Assembly (NCBI RefSeq): GCF_004210375.1
Contig: NC_134830.1
Span: 4,650,001 to 4,714,000 of the forward strand
From: Tachypleus tridentatus
Lineage: Eukaryota; Arthropoda; Merostomata; Xiphosura; Limulidae
DNA: 64,000 nt
Direction of reading: 5' to 3'
Position 1 is the stretch's first letter. Each line of letters opens with the position of its first letter. A program made the translations under genes and the position numbers. The notes under the pieces were generated by a model. The model had not been told where the DNA came from, did not search any database, and saw only the letters and a program-made list of their open reading frames with translations. Of this stretch, positions 46,543-58,179 are shown one piece after another.

Positions 46543-46819
46543 CAGGCCTGGCACGGCCAGCTGGTTAAGGCACTCGACTCGTAATCCGAGGGTCGCGGGT
46601 TCGAATCCCCGTCGCGCCAAACATGCTCGCCCTTTCAGCCGTGGGGATGATATAATGTGACGGTCAATCCTATTATTTGTTGGTAAAAGAGTAGCCCAAC
46701 AGTTGGCGGTGGGTGATGATGACTAGCTGCCTTCCCTCTAGTCTTACACTGCTAAATTAGGGACGGCTAGCGCAGATAGCCCTCGTGTAACTTTGCCCGA
46801 AATTCACAACAAACCAAAC
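46543..46819 (+). mobile_element. tRNA-derived SINE with 10-bp target-site duplication
   Basis: This copy has the best-preserved head in the window: GGTTAAGGCACTCGACTCGT, then a B box GGTTCGAATCCCC. CGTTCACTGA is present at 46533-46542 and 46820-46829. Confidence 0.92.
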
Positions 46820-46829
46820 CGTTCACTGA

Positions 46830-47511
46830 TCCCCAATGTAAAGAATTTCACACAAGTCACAGAGTGTACAATAGGTAACTGATCCTGATATACGTGTGAA
46901 AGGTATATCGATACAATTTAGGTCTCAGAATACAGCTATCGACTTCAGTACAATTTAAACAACGAGAACAACCAGCGTAAAGAACGTTCACAATAAGTGT
47001 TGTCTTTGTCATCGCCAGATAAATTGGAGCGTGAATTATTAGCGGAAACAACACCAGGTCGATTGGAGACGTACGTTATGACTGTAGGCAGTATTACGTC
47101 TGTTAGAGATGTGGGTTATGAATATGTAGGAAATGTATTAGGTCGCTTGAAAACGTGGGTTATGTGTGTAGGCAGTATGAAGTCGGTTAGAGTCGTTCTG
47201 TAAAATGTAAAGTCAGAAATGATTTTATTATTCTGTATGATCACAGGACTACAATTAGAGCTGTTGTTGTTACATTGGTGAAGAGATTTTGACCGGGAAA
47301 TAAATGTAGCTGTGTTTCAATATTTAAACTGATGTATTTGTTTACTATTATATTTTCCGGTTTGTTTCGACAGTTTTAATTCAAAAATGATGTTAATTTA
47401 ATATGATTTTAAAGGCACGTGTATCGAACGTTTTAATTCACGTATCTTACGCCGGATGTTTTGGGTATTAACACTTACTAATAAAGCAGAAATCAACGTT
47501 TCGACCTTCTT
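46830..47511. other. intergenic DNA with a diverged 85-bp duplication
   Basis: Two related blocks begin AGGTCGATTGGAGACGTACG (47055) and AGGTCGCTTGAAAACGTGGG (47140). Nothing else is recognised. Confidence 0.45.
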
Positions 47512-47783
47512 GGGCCCGGCATGGCCAAGCATGTTAAGGCGTGCGACTCGTAATCTGAGGGTCGCGTATTCGCATCCCGGTCGCGTCAAACATGCTCGCC
47601 TTTTAAGCCGTGGGGCGTTATAATGTGACGGACAATCCCACTATTCGTTGGTAAAAGAATAGCCCAAGAGTTGGCGGTGGGTGGTGATGACTAGCCTTCC
47701 CTCTAGTCTTACACTGCTAAATTAGGGACGGCTAGCACTGTTTGCCCTCGAGTAGCTTTGTGCGAAATTCCAAAACAAACAAA
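47512..47783 (+). mobile_element. tRNA-derived SINE
   Basis: Same family, from GGGCCCGGCATGGCC to the ACAAACAAA tail. A short deletion removes part of the GACTAGCTGCC segment. No clear target duplication. The left flank AACGTTTCGACCTTCTT matches part of the foldback family, so it may have inserted into a foldback remnant. Confidence 0.85.
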
Positions 47784-48296
47784 TAATCTTAGGTCATCTT
47801 TAGGACAATGCAGAAATATCATTTGTAGGTGAATCACAATAAACACGAGTTAACTGCAAATGAAATTTTTTGCTCTTGAAAAATATGTTGTTAATTTTAA
47901 AAGCAAGAAATAGAACGGTAGTTGCACTGAACTATTGGGGTGACTTATTGGTACCGAGGGTGACGGGGGTTATGTTTTCGACCCTGTGTCTTTGTCTGTC
48001 AGCAAAATTTCTCGAAAACGGGTGAATGTATCTGAACAAAGTTAGTATACGTTTGGTTTATGAATCAACTCAGCAGTTTTAGTTTTTCGAGGGTCAAGAT
48101 CACAGAAATCCAAAAGTACCCATCTGTTAACATGGGGACTGATTTTTCATTTTTTGCCCCATAACTCATTCAATAGTGGTCAGAATTTGAGCAACCTTGG
48201 TGGACATTCGTAAAATATTATTCCTCGTTGTCCTGATAAAAATGGTTTGTGTCCATTGATAACGACGAACATACGGACACATTTCTTACTATTTCT
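47784..48296. other. intergenic DNA, possibly an old dispersed repeat
   Basis: The stretch from about 47940 (GGTACCGAGGGTGACGGGGG) through TCTCGAAAACGGGTGAATG to about 48280 has the look of a dispersed element known from many animal genomes, but only one copy is in the window, so this is a weak call. Confidence 0.3.
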
Positions 48297-48523
48297 AGCC
48301 CGGCATGGCCAGGTGGTTAAGGCATTCGACTCGTAATCTGAGAATCGCGGGTTCGAATCCCCGTCACACCAAACATGCTTGTCTTTTCAACCGTGGGGGC
48401 GTTATAATGTTACGTTCAATCCCACTATTCGTTGGTAAAAGAGTAGCCCAAGAGTTGGCGGTGGTTGGTGATGACTAATTGTCTTCCCTCTAGTCTTACA
48501 TTGCTAAATTAGGGACGGCTAAT
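48297..48523 (+). mobile_element. tRNA-derived SINE, 3'-truncated
   Basis: The head AGCCCGGCATGGCCAGG to TTAGGGACGGCTAAT is present. The final part of the body and the A-rich tail are missing. Confidence 0.85.
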
Positions 48524-48991
48524 ATTTGGACAATAAAACTGGAATTATCATCAGGATAAGTATTGAATTATGATAAAAAAATATTATTCTGGAGATAGCG
48601 TGGCACGTGTTTTGAAAAGTAGTCTAATAATAAACACTATGTGGCGTTCAAAGTTAAATAAAAACACGTTATAGGAAACGTCACGATATTTCTATCTGGT
48701 TAGATCCGTAAAGCAGCTTTGCAACAATGTTGATTTGGGTATTATTCCTGATAATGTGAAAGCTAAAATAGTTATATATGTAATTATCTATAAATGAACA
48801 CTAATAATAAGCTATATATATATACACACACACATACTTAGTAAATGCGCTAAAACTGCTCTTTATATTTGGATCCAGTTAAAATATAAACAGTTTCTTT
48901 GATGATTGCTTAAAAAGCGACATATTTTGCTTTGGTTTGTTTAAATTACAATAAATCATACATCTGTACCTCTGATAATATATATTTCCAA
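48524..48991. other. intergenic DNA, nothing recognised
   Basis: AT-rich with a short TA/CA run at about 48818-48835. Confidence 0.5.
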
Positions 48992-49915
48992 CAGTTAGCA
49001 ATAGGAGAGAGGGCAGCTGGTAATTATTTTCACAGTTAGCAGCAGGAGAGAGGGCAGCTGGTAATTATTTTCACAGTTAGCAGTAGGAGAAATTGCAGCT
49101 GGTAATTATTTTCACAGTTAGCAGTAGGAGAGAGGGCAGCTGATAATTATTTTCACAGTTAGCAGTAGGAGAGAAGGCAGCTGGTATTTATTTTCACAAT
49201 CAGCAGTAGGAGAGAGGGCAGCTGGTAATTATTTTCACAGTTAGCAGTAGGAGAAATTGCAGCTGGTAATTATTTTTACAGTTAGCAGTAGGAGAGAGGG
49301 CAGCTGGTAATTATTTTCACAATTAGCAGTAAAAGAGAGGGCAGCTGGTAATTATTTTCACAGTTAGAAGTAGGAGAGAGGGCAGCTGGTAATTATTTTA
49401 ACATTTAGTAGTAGGAGAGAGGGCAGCTGGTAATTATTTTAACATTTAGTAGTTGAGAGAGGGCAGCTGGCATTATTTTCACAGTTGAGCAGGAGAGAGT
49501 GCAGTAATTATTTCACAGTTAGAAGTAGAGAGGGGCAGCTAGTAATTATCACAGTTAGAAGAGGAGAGAGGCAGCTGGTAATTATTTTAACATTTAGTAG
49601 TGAGGAGAGAGAGGCAGCTGGTAATTATTTTCAGAAGTAGGAGAGAGGGCAGCTGGTAATTATTTTCACAGTTAGTAGGAGAGAGAGGGCAGCTGGTAAT
49701 TATTTTAACATTTAGTAGTTGGAGAGAGGGCAGCTGGTAATTATTTTCACAGTTAGAAGTAGGAGAGAGGGCAGCTGGTAATTATTTTCACAGTTAGCAG
49801 TAGGAGAGAGGGGAGCTGGTAATTATTTTCACAGTTAGCAGTAGGGAGAGAGGGAGCTGGTAATTATTTAAACATTTAGTAGTAGGAGAGAGGGCAGTTG
49901 TTAATTATTTTCACA
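48992..49915 (+). repeat. 41-bp minisatellite, about 23 copies
   Basis: The unit is CAGTTAGCAGTAGGAGAGAG followed by GGCAGCTGGTAATTATTTTCA. Copies from about 49440 to 49640 have many small deletions, unlike the flanking ones. This could be real decay or consensus error. Each unit holds CAGCTG and, three bases on, TAATTA. Confidence 0.95.
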
Positions 49916-50070
49916 ATTGACACTTGAGTATTTCCTTTAACATTCTGTCATGAAGTTAAAGTGTTTGCTACTAGGTGGCTCTTAATGAACACGTTCTCTC
50001 TGATGATCGCACCCGTTAACTCACTTCTCAGTAGGCCGTCTCATCGATTCTATCCTGTTTCACCTGGCAG

Positions 50071-50208
50071 TGGACAGTATCCAGACATATCTAGGTTACT
50101 CAGTTAGAACTACTGTGTCGGGTAATACTCAACACTTGTGTCATCCGAAAGGTCGAATACTTTACATGGATGGGTGCACCACAAACCTGCGTTCTTATGA
50201 GATGACAT
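50071..50208 (+). CDS. possible internal exon, unknown protein
   Basis: Acceptor TTTCACCTGGCAG ends at 50070 and donor ACAT|GTAAGT follows 50208. The 138 nt are open when entered in phase 1 and exit in phase 1. It reads DSIQTYLGYSVRTTVSGNTQ, then HLCHPKGRILYMDGC and TTNLRSYEM. Symmetric phase-1 exons are common in secreted and extracellular proteins, but I recognise no family. The same frame is open from about 50015, so chance cannot be excluded. Confidence 0.3.
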
Positions 50209-50654
50209 GTAAGTTTCTTTACCATTTGTTTAACTGTTAAGTTAACCTTGAATAACTTTGAACTACATAAACCGTTCCTTGTCTTGCAAAATAGGACAAA
50301 TCAATAAACACATGCTTTGGATTCCAGACACACAAATGCTGTAAGATGAAACATTTGTTGTTCTTATGTATGAATCTGACAGGATTTTTGCCAGGCACGT
50401 AATATACTGTTAAAATAATCACAAATTTGTTCTTGTTGTACAAATGTGACGCTATCCTTCCTAGACATATTATTACTATTAACAGAAACACCAACCTGTT
50501 CTAATGATATAAATGAGGCAGAGTGACAAACACACATTAACTTGCTATTTATCTTTAGGGACGTTTTAAGCTCCTTATTTGTTTGTTAGTAAAAACAGAA
50601 TAACTCAAGTACAAGGGTGTAATTTTATAAACCTTAACGTATGCCACTACTTAT

Positions 50655-50775
50655 ATATGTAAAAACGGCTGGTTTGGGTTAAGAAAAATTTTATGTAAAG
50701 GAAACGTTGTTCGCTCCTCTACATAAACATTTTCTCTATCCATACCAGCCGTTTTTACATATATATTTTCTCTAC
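50655..50775. mobile_element. near-perfect palindromic foldback element
   Basis: TATATATGTAAAAACGGCTG at about 50652 is mirrored by CAGCCGTTTTTACATATATA at about 50746-50765. The arms continue inward with only a short loop near 50700-50715. It belongs to the family at 27887 and 45187. An outer segment TCTCTACAAGTGGG follows at 50770, close to the assembly gap. Confidence 0.8.
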
Positions 50776-50807
50776 AAGTGGGATTTCTCGTCAGTGAACG
50801 GATAAAG

Positions 50808-51307
50808 NNNNNNNNNNNNNNNNNNNNNNNNNNNNNNNNNNNNNNNNNNNNNNNNNNNNNNNNNNNNNNNNNNNNNNNNNNNNNNNNNNNNNNNNNNNNN
50901 NNNNNNNNNNNNNNNNNNNNNNNNNNNNNNNNNNNNNNNNNNNNNNNNNNNNNNNNNNNNNNNNNNNNNNNNNNNNNNNNNNNNNNNNNNNNNNNNNNNN
51001 NNNNNNNNNNNNNNNNNNNNNNNNNNNNNNNNNNNNNNNNNNNNNNNNNNNNNNNNNNNNNNNNNNNNNNNNNNNNNNNNNNNNNNNNNNNNNNNNNNNN
51101 NNNNNNNNNNNNNNNNNNNNNNNNNNNNNNNNNNNNNNNNNNNNNNNNNNNNNNNNNNNNNNNNNNNNNNNNNNNNNNNNNNNNNNNNNNNNNNNNNNNN
51201 NNNNNNNNNNNNNNNNNNNNNNNNNNNNNNNNNNNNNNNNNNNNNNNNNNNNNNNNNNNNNNNNNNNNNNNNNNNNNNNNNNNNNNNNNNNNNNNNNNNN
51301 NNNNNNN
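50808..51307. other. assembly gap, 500 N
   Basis: Exactly 500 N, probably a scaffolding placeholder rather than a measured length. Open frames running through it have no meaning. Confidence 0.99.
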
Positions 51308-52198
51308 TTTTCATGTGTTCAACATGGTAACATGCATAAAGTCTGACTTACATGCAAGTAAGAACTTGCAAACTGGATAATTTTATGGTTGTAGTTTGTA
51401 CAACTTACATGAGATTTGATACAAATATACTTTCTCTCAGGTCCAGAGTTCTGATATAGACAGTTTTTTTTTATTTTGTGTATTTTTCTTTTGTCTGCTG
51501 TCAAAATTGGCGATGTTGGGATTGCTTGACAGTGACACGTTACATTATTCTGTGAATGTCAGCATTTTGTTGAAAAAACTAATTTGTTGTTTGTGGACAG
51601 ATTGTATTCTGATCGTATTAACTTTAATAAAAACCATTAAACAGTGTAGTTCATGTCTGTAACTAATGTTCAATGTTGAGATAAAATAAATTTTGTAATT
51701 TTCATCAAAATATTGTCACTTTCAAACTGATGAAATAAATTGTAGATTACAAAGATAAATCACTTTTTATCAGTATCAGTGTTAAATTTTGCTGTAAATG
51801 TGAAATCTTTGGAAAGTTTCTTATGTATAACAAGTACATGTTGGTAACACATGTTGGGTATATTGAGTTTTACATGTGCTAATTGTACTGAGCAATTCTA
51901 TACTTTTTTAGAAACTAAGCTAAATAGGTCGACTAATGTGTGATGAATTTACAAGGAATATTGAACTTACCTATTTGTTATACTTCAGTCTTTCTGAATA
52001 AATAAAAAAAACAAAGAACTTCTAAGCTAAAAGTGTGCATTTATCACTTGTTAAAACAGGGCTAATTAAAAACTCACCCATGTTTGTAAAATGTCAAATT
52101 TGGTTTCATTGTATAAAAATGTTATATTTTACTCCAGTGTTACATTTCATCATCTCTGATGTTTCAAGTGATAGATCAATAATATTTTTCTTATGTAG
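51308..52198. other. DNA right of the gap, nothing recognised
   Basis: AT-rich. It ends in an acceptor-like TTTTTCTTATGTAG (52185-52198). Confidence 0.5.
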
Positions 52199-52270
52199 CT
52201 GAACAATGTGTCAAATGCACTGTATGCTCACCTGAAGGTGAGGACTCTCATTGGATGTGAATATGCTAAG
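52199..52270 (+). CDS. possible internal exon, unknown protein
   Basis: A good acceptor and the donor AAG|GTGAGT after 52270 bound 72 nt, open in phase 0: LNNVSNALYAHLKVRTLIGC then EYAK. A shorter form ends at GAAG|GTGAGG (after 52237). Read in phase 1 it gives EQCVKCTVCSPE, which fits the exit phase of the candidate at 50071-50208. The two readings exclude each other. No family recognised. Confidence 0.35.
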
Positions 52271-53440
52271 GTGAGTAAAAGATTCAGTAGACACACCACT
52301 AATGTCAACGTGGTGTTTTTGTAACTTATTTAAAAATGGTTAGTGAATTTTGTGTGATGCTACACAGTTTATAATAATCCATTTACTTAAGTTTCTCATG
52401 TGAAATCTGTAGATTAAACTCTACTTATAAACTACCTTCCACCAATCATGTTGCACCAGCACAGCTAGCTTCCTCTGCTATTCTAAAACAGTCCTCAATC
52501 TATTTATTCGATAGACGCATCTTAACTGTCTCTCCTTAAGACTACAATATCTTGTTTGTTTACAACTTTCTGTCAAGTTTTGCATCTTGTGTTTGATTTT
52601 CATTGTTTATACTCATTTCTAATATGTAAATAAGCATTACTGATTTAATGTGGCAGATGATTGTAATTTCTATGACAGTTGCAAGTGGTTCTGAGACTCA
52701 GGGTTGGTGATGCCTTCCAGGGGAACACAAAAACATCCAGCAAACTAAAACCTATCTTACATTTGGCAGACAGTGTCTTCTTTTCAGACTACAATTTTTT
52801 GTCAGGATGTATATAACCACTGAGTGTAAGTTTGTTTCCACTGCATCTTTCACCTGTTATCACATCTCTGTGTAACCTGCTGAGTCAGGTTTTATATTTT
52901 CATAATGTATTCCTCCATTCAGTTGGTTCACCCAGATTTAGTAAATATGTGTGAACTGGTGTGTAGTGACTATTTCTTCTTGTTTTTTTTACTTAGTATT
53001 TGGTAAATTAGATTTTTATAATTCTAAAGTCACTTTAGTTAAACTTTCCACTTAGGCTTTTGATTATTATTTAATATTTGGTATATGGACAGGTTTTGCA
53101 CAATGGTTAATGTTTGGGTAATTGTAACTTTGGTCAATTTTTTGGGTGCTGGTTCATTATTTATAACGTTAGTTATTTTTTCTTTACTACTTGTCATAGT
53201 ACCCTATTGTTCCCATGTTTTACTTTCATGTCTTTTGTCTTATCAGTTCTTTGAGTGGACTTGCAAATTCTGTATTTATGTGTCTTTTATCTTCAAAGTT
53301 GTTTGATAATGTTATACTTTAGGTGTTGCTTAATGTTTTAGTTTAGATTTCATTGTTTTGTAGGTTTGTTCTTATTTATGTTATGGACTCGACTGAACCC
53401 TAGATTTTATTTGTTAGTAATGAGTACATTTTCTAAGTGT
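52271..53440. other. DNA left of LINE copy B, nothing firm
   Basis: After an acceptor-like TTTCTATGACAG near 52679, a frame is open for about 43 codons (LQVVLRLRVGDAFQGNTKTS and on) before TAA. No matching donor is convincing. The hydrophobic open frame at 53085-53306 has no support. Confidence 0.35.
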
Positions 53441-53928
53441 TTTATTTGTGTGCCCCTCGGTGTGGATTCCTGTACGTGGTGAAGGGACCTCCCAGGGAAG
53501 GTTCTGTTCTATCTGGTTACCTTCTCTGGGATCTAAACATCCACCCACGTGTTTGCCGTGCGTGGCAACCCGTGAAGGGGAGGAGAGGATCCTGGTGGTT
53601 GAGGGTCCAACCCTAACACACCACTTTGGCCTCGAATTCCTGTAGACGACGGCCTTTGGGTGGCCCCCTGGGTCAATCGGCTGGTCCACTTGGGCTAGAG
53701 TCAACCAAGTACCAGTGTTGGAAGTTCTCAACGGTGTTGTGGACATTGTGCCTGATGCTGGTGTTTGGGTATAGTGCTCACGAAACCCCTGCTGCTGCAT
53801 TGTCCTTGCGCGACTTTAGTAGTGCGGCCCCTTGTAGGGCTCCATGGTGGGTGGGGTCAGGGTACCAAATGTTTTTCTTTTCCTATGGATCCTCTAAAAA
53901 ATTTAAATAAAATTGTAAAAAACAGTCA

Positions 53929-55110
53929 ATGGGTAAGCGACCACGTCTTGAATACTCAGAACAGCAATCTTCAACATCAGTAACACACGCATTCTCATTT
54001 TCTTATATTACATTCTCTTCGAAAACCTTTAGGGCAATGTCCCCTTTTTTTTATTCAAAAGGGACTAGAGGGACTTGCTGGCTCTCCAAAATCAGTAAAG
54101 AAACTTCGATCTGGTAACATATTGGTTTAAAACATCCACATCCCAACACAGTGAACTCCTCTTGAATTCAAAGGCAATTGGGGATATACCTATTGAGGTT
54201 TCACCCCATGCTACCTTGAATTCTTCACGAGGAGTTATTGTTGAAAGGGATTTGAAGAACGCTCCCAGTCAGAGATTCTCGCTGGTCTCTCCACTCAAGG
54301 AGTTTCTGCAGTGAGGCGATCTCCACTCAAAGATGGAATTACACTGCCAACAAATACCCTCGCTTTAACATTTACTTCACCACGTGCACCTGCCACCATC
54401 AAGGCAGGTTATCTCATTTGCAGGGTTTCGCCATACATACCAAACCCTCTTCGATGTTTCCAATGTCAGAGATTCGCCACTCAAAGACATCCTGTCGTGG
54501 TTCCCTGACATGTGCTCGCTAGGAGGGCAAGGACCACGCATGCCTATGACTGTGACATGAACCCACATTGCGTAAACTGCAATGGTTCTCACCCCTCTTA
54601 CTTTCATTCTTGCCCAAAATGGTTGGAGGAAAAGAGGTGCAGCATTTGAAAACGACACATAACATTAGTTATCCTGAGGCTCGAAATTGCTGTCCACAAC
54701 TCCATCTCGACATATGCTGCTGCACTTCATTCCACAACTACAGTGGGAGTGCAGACAGATCTCTCTGTGCCTCCAAGAGAATCGTTTTCAAAACAAATGA
54801 AAAGCCTTTGACCTCCGTGGTTAAAAGGTTGATGAATCGACTTCCACACCTATCTCTGTTCCTCCCATACCTTCCAACAAACCTCAAGATCCACATCCTT
54901 CAGTTTCAAATACAAGCATTTCTTCTGATACATCTTTTCTCCCACCACAAGAGACAAAACAATTATTCGTTCGCATCCTCAGTCACTGGATTCCCCTTCC
55001 AACAACAAAACCTGCCCACCCGAGATAGACCTCCTCCCACTAAAGACAGTAAAGAAAAAGACGTGGTCGTGAAACCGAAGGGTTCTCCAGCCACTTCACC
55101 TACCCGCTCT
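53929..55110 (+). pseudogene. LINE copy B ORF1, frameshifted
   Basis: A probable start at 53929 gives [16 protein letters not shown]. Farther on, in changing frames, come a [19 protein letters not shown]-type block near 54060-54110, a [16 protein letters not shown] block near 54215 and the IPNPLRCFQCQRF start of the zinc knuckle series near 54440. Same role as in copy A: a nucleic-acid-binding gag-like protein. It is frameshifted. Confidence 0.85.
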
Positions 55111-55114
55111 TAAA

Positions 55115-58093
55115 ATGGCCACCTTGATACCATGGAACTGTTGTTACGTTCTAATCTGGATGATATCAAAACGCTGATTGCTTCTCTACCATCCTGTTTG
55201 TCTTTCTTTACAAGAAACATTTCTCAAAACTGCTGATACTGTCTCCATTCGGCAGTTTTCTCTGTACAGAAATGACAGGTTGTGTGATGGTCGAGTACAT
55301 GGAGGGGTGGCACTGTTGGTTGATCAACACGTGCCCACCCTGTCTTTGTCACTCAACACACCCTTGAGGCTGTAGCCATCCGTGTTTCCTTGGGTCATAC
55401 CATCACTGTTTGTTCTCTGTACCTGTCCCCTGGAAAGACATATGATCAATCAGATCTTGATGCTCTCGTTGAACAATTGCCATCTCCATTTCTAATCCTA
55501 GGGGATTTTAATGGACATCATCCCTCTGGGAAGTGCTATTATTGATGGGAGGGGCGATCTGTAGAGCGGATGCTCTCTGATCACAATCTTTCTCTTTCAA
55601 TACTGGTTCTTCCACTTACTTTCATGCACCTAGTCAGTCCTTTACCGCTATTGATCTCTCAGTTTGCTCCCCTTCATTATTCTCCCATTTTTCATGGAGG
55701 GTTGACAGTAATCCACTAGGCAGTGATCATTTTCCCATCCTTTGAGAGAGACTGGCCGTGTCGATGCCACCCTACCGGTGCCCCGGTGGAAGCTGGATCA
55801 GGCAGACTGGTCCACTTTCACTGCTCTCGCAGAACTTGATCCTGCCATCGTAAATCAGCCATCAATAGACGACTGTGTAGCAGTGGTAACTGACTGTATT
55901 ACACATGCAGCTGCTCAGTGTATTCCTAAAACCTCGACACGTTTTCCACGATATCCTCGTCCGTGGTGGAATCCTGCTTGCCACTTAGCACGAAGGCTCA
56001 AAAGCGGGCCTGGGATACTTTTCGAGATATCCCACACTTTCAAACCGGTTGCTTTCCAACGGGCCCGTGCACATGCTAGGTGGGTAAGACGCCACAGCCA
56101 GAAGGAATCTTGGATTAAGTTCACAACCAGTATATCTTCTACCACCAGTTCCAAGATCATATGGGACAGGATTCAAAGGTTAATGGACACTACAATTCTA
56201 TCCCCCTCTCGATCTTACTCTCTGATGGTCAGGAGGTGACTGATGTTCGGAACATTGCTAACACTCTAGGTGAAAGCTTTTGCTGGGTATCTAGCACTTC
56301 TGCTTGTTCCTCCACCTTCCTGGCCATCAAGACTCGGGCAGAGCGATCACCTCTTTCCTTTCGAACTGACTGTTTCTTTGACTATAATTGTCCATTTACC
56401 CTGGTGGAACTAAAAATGGCCCTTCATCGGGCTGCCAGTATGTCTGTTGGACCTGATGATATTCATTATGACATGCTGCACCATCTATCTCCTGCTTCTC
56501 TTGATGTCCTTCTGATTGTTTTCAACCGGATCTGGCAGGAGAATGTTTTTCCTGATGCCTGGCCCAGGCTATTATTTTACCTTTCTAAGCCAGGAAAGAT
56601 CCCATGATTCCTTCAAACTACCGCCCAATTGCTTTGACGAAGCTGTCTCTGTAAGACATTAGAAAGGATGGTTAATGCTCTTCTTGTTTGGTTCCTTGAA
56701 TCAAACAACCTCCTCTCCTCACCCAGTGTGGGTTCCGTCGACAGCACTCCACCACAGACCACCTAATTCGCTCTTGAAACATCTATCAGAGAAGCCTTTC
56801 TCAACCGCCAACATCTTGTATCAATATTCTTTGACATAGAGAAGGCTTACGACACAACATGGAGGTATGGCGCTTTGCAAGACCTCCATACATATGGGTT
56901 ACGTGGCCATCTACCCATGTTTATTAAAAATTTTAATGGACAGGAGATTCCAAGTTCGTGTGGGTTCGACACTTTCGGCTTCTTTTGTACAGGAACTTGG
57001 AGTCCTCAGGGCTGTGTTTTGAGTGTCACACTTTTCAGTATAAAGATAAATGCCATCACTGAACAACTCCCTCTCACTGTTGCGAATGGGCTGTATGTCG
57101 ACGACTTTCACATCTCATGTCAGTCATCACACATGAGATATATTGAGCGGCAACTACAAACCGCCCTCAATTGTGTAATGGAAGTGAACTCTGGCGAACG
57201 ACTTTAATTTCTCTCTCCAAAACTGTATGCCTGCACTTTGCCGCCGACGGGTATTCACCCTGATCCTGAAGTTCATATCGGTGAAGTTTGCTGCCAGTGG
57301 TTCCGGAGACCAAGTTCTTGGGCTTATCTTTGATCGTAAACTGACCTTTATACCACACTTGAAATCCTCCGTGTTCTCTTCAATTGGATGAATTGGGCCT
57401 GTCCTCGATTATGGATAACATTGCAGATTCCACAGGTCAGGCCCATCCCATCATGGCTTCATTACAGCCCCCAAATGTCACCTTTCTTTCAGTCACCTCG
57501 GGAGCAAAAAGGCAGATACTCCAGATTGGAAGTACCGCCTTTTATTCAATGAATATCTTTCAAACAATCATTCAGTTCCCATTTATACAGATGGTTCCAA
57601 ATCAGGTAATTCAGTGGGCTCTGCTATGGTTTGCTATGGGTCAATAGTTGCACACAGAATCCCTTTACAGCTTCTGTGTTCACTGCTGAACTGTATGCCA
57701 TATCTCTTGCCCTGGATCATATTGCAGCTGAGCAGTACTCCAACTGCACTATTTATACTGATTCGCTTAGTTCTATACTTGCCTTGGAATCACTACACGC
57801 TAGCTCACATCCTATTCTCGCTGATATTCAAACCGACTGGCCCATTTCTCATTAGCAGCTACTTCAATCCAGTTTTCTGGATACCAGGCCATGTTGGTAT
57901 TCAACGCGTGCTTGCAGCAACGTGCTTCAGCACCATCACCCTTGCAGACATGGCAGCTAAATATGTCTGCTTCAGCACCATCACCCCTATGCCTATTCGT
58001 AAAGTTCGAAGCATGGACTATGGTGTTGTCTTCTGGAACTGGCTTGGCTTGTGTAACACTCTCCTATGCCAGCTGGCAGTCCACTTGGAATGA
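55115..58093 (+). pseudogene. LINE copy B ORF2, frameshifted and deleted
   Basis: Starts MATLIPWNC at 55115, where the endonuclease WNCRG motif is damaged by a small deletion. SLQETF is intact near 55203. The palm segment [20 protein letters not shown] lies near 56400, FDIEKAYDT near 56830 and LYVDDF near 57090. A deletion joins the end of RT to a point shortly before RNase H ([15 protein letters not shown] near 57745). The C-terminal zinc region is lost. It cannot encode an active enzyme. Confidence 0.88.
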
Positions 58094-58179
58094 GCAAGTG
58101 TTGCATATTTATTCATTACACCTTTTAATTGTGGTTCGTTTTTTACAGTTTTAATCTCTCTCATCTGATTTGACATTGG

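Noticed and set aside
46543-46619. tRNA-Thr-like gene
   Set aside because: It is the head of a SINE with target duplications; stems are imperfect and the same head occurs in five SINE copies.
50772-51380. 180- and 200-codon frames
   Set aside because: They consist mostly of the N gap.
53085-53306. 73-codon hydrophobic frame
   Set aside because: T-rich composition, no motif, no splice or initiation context.
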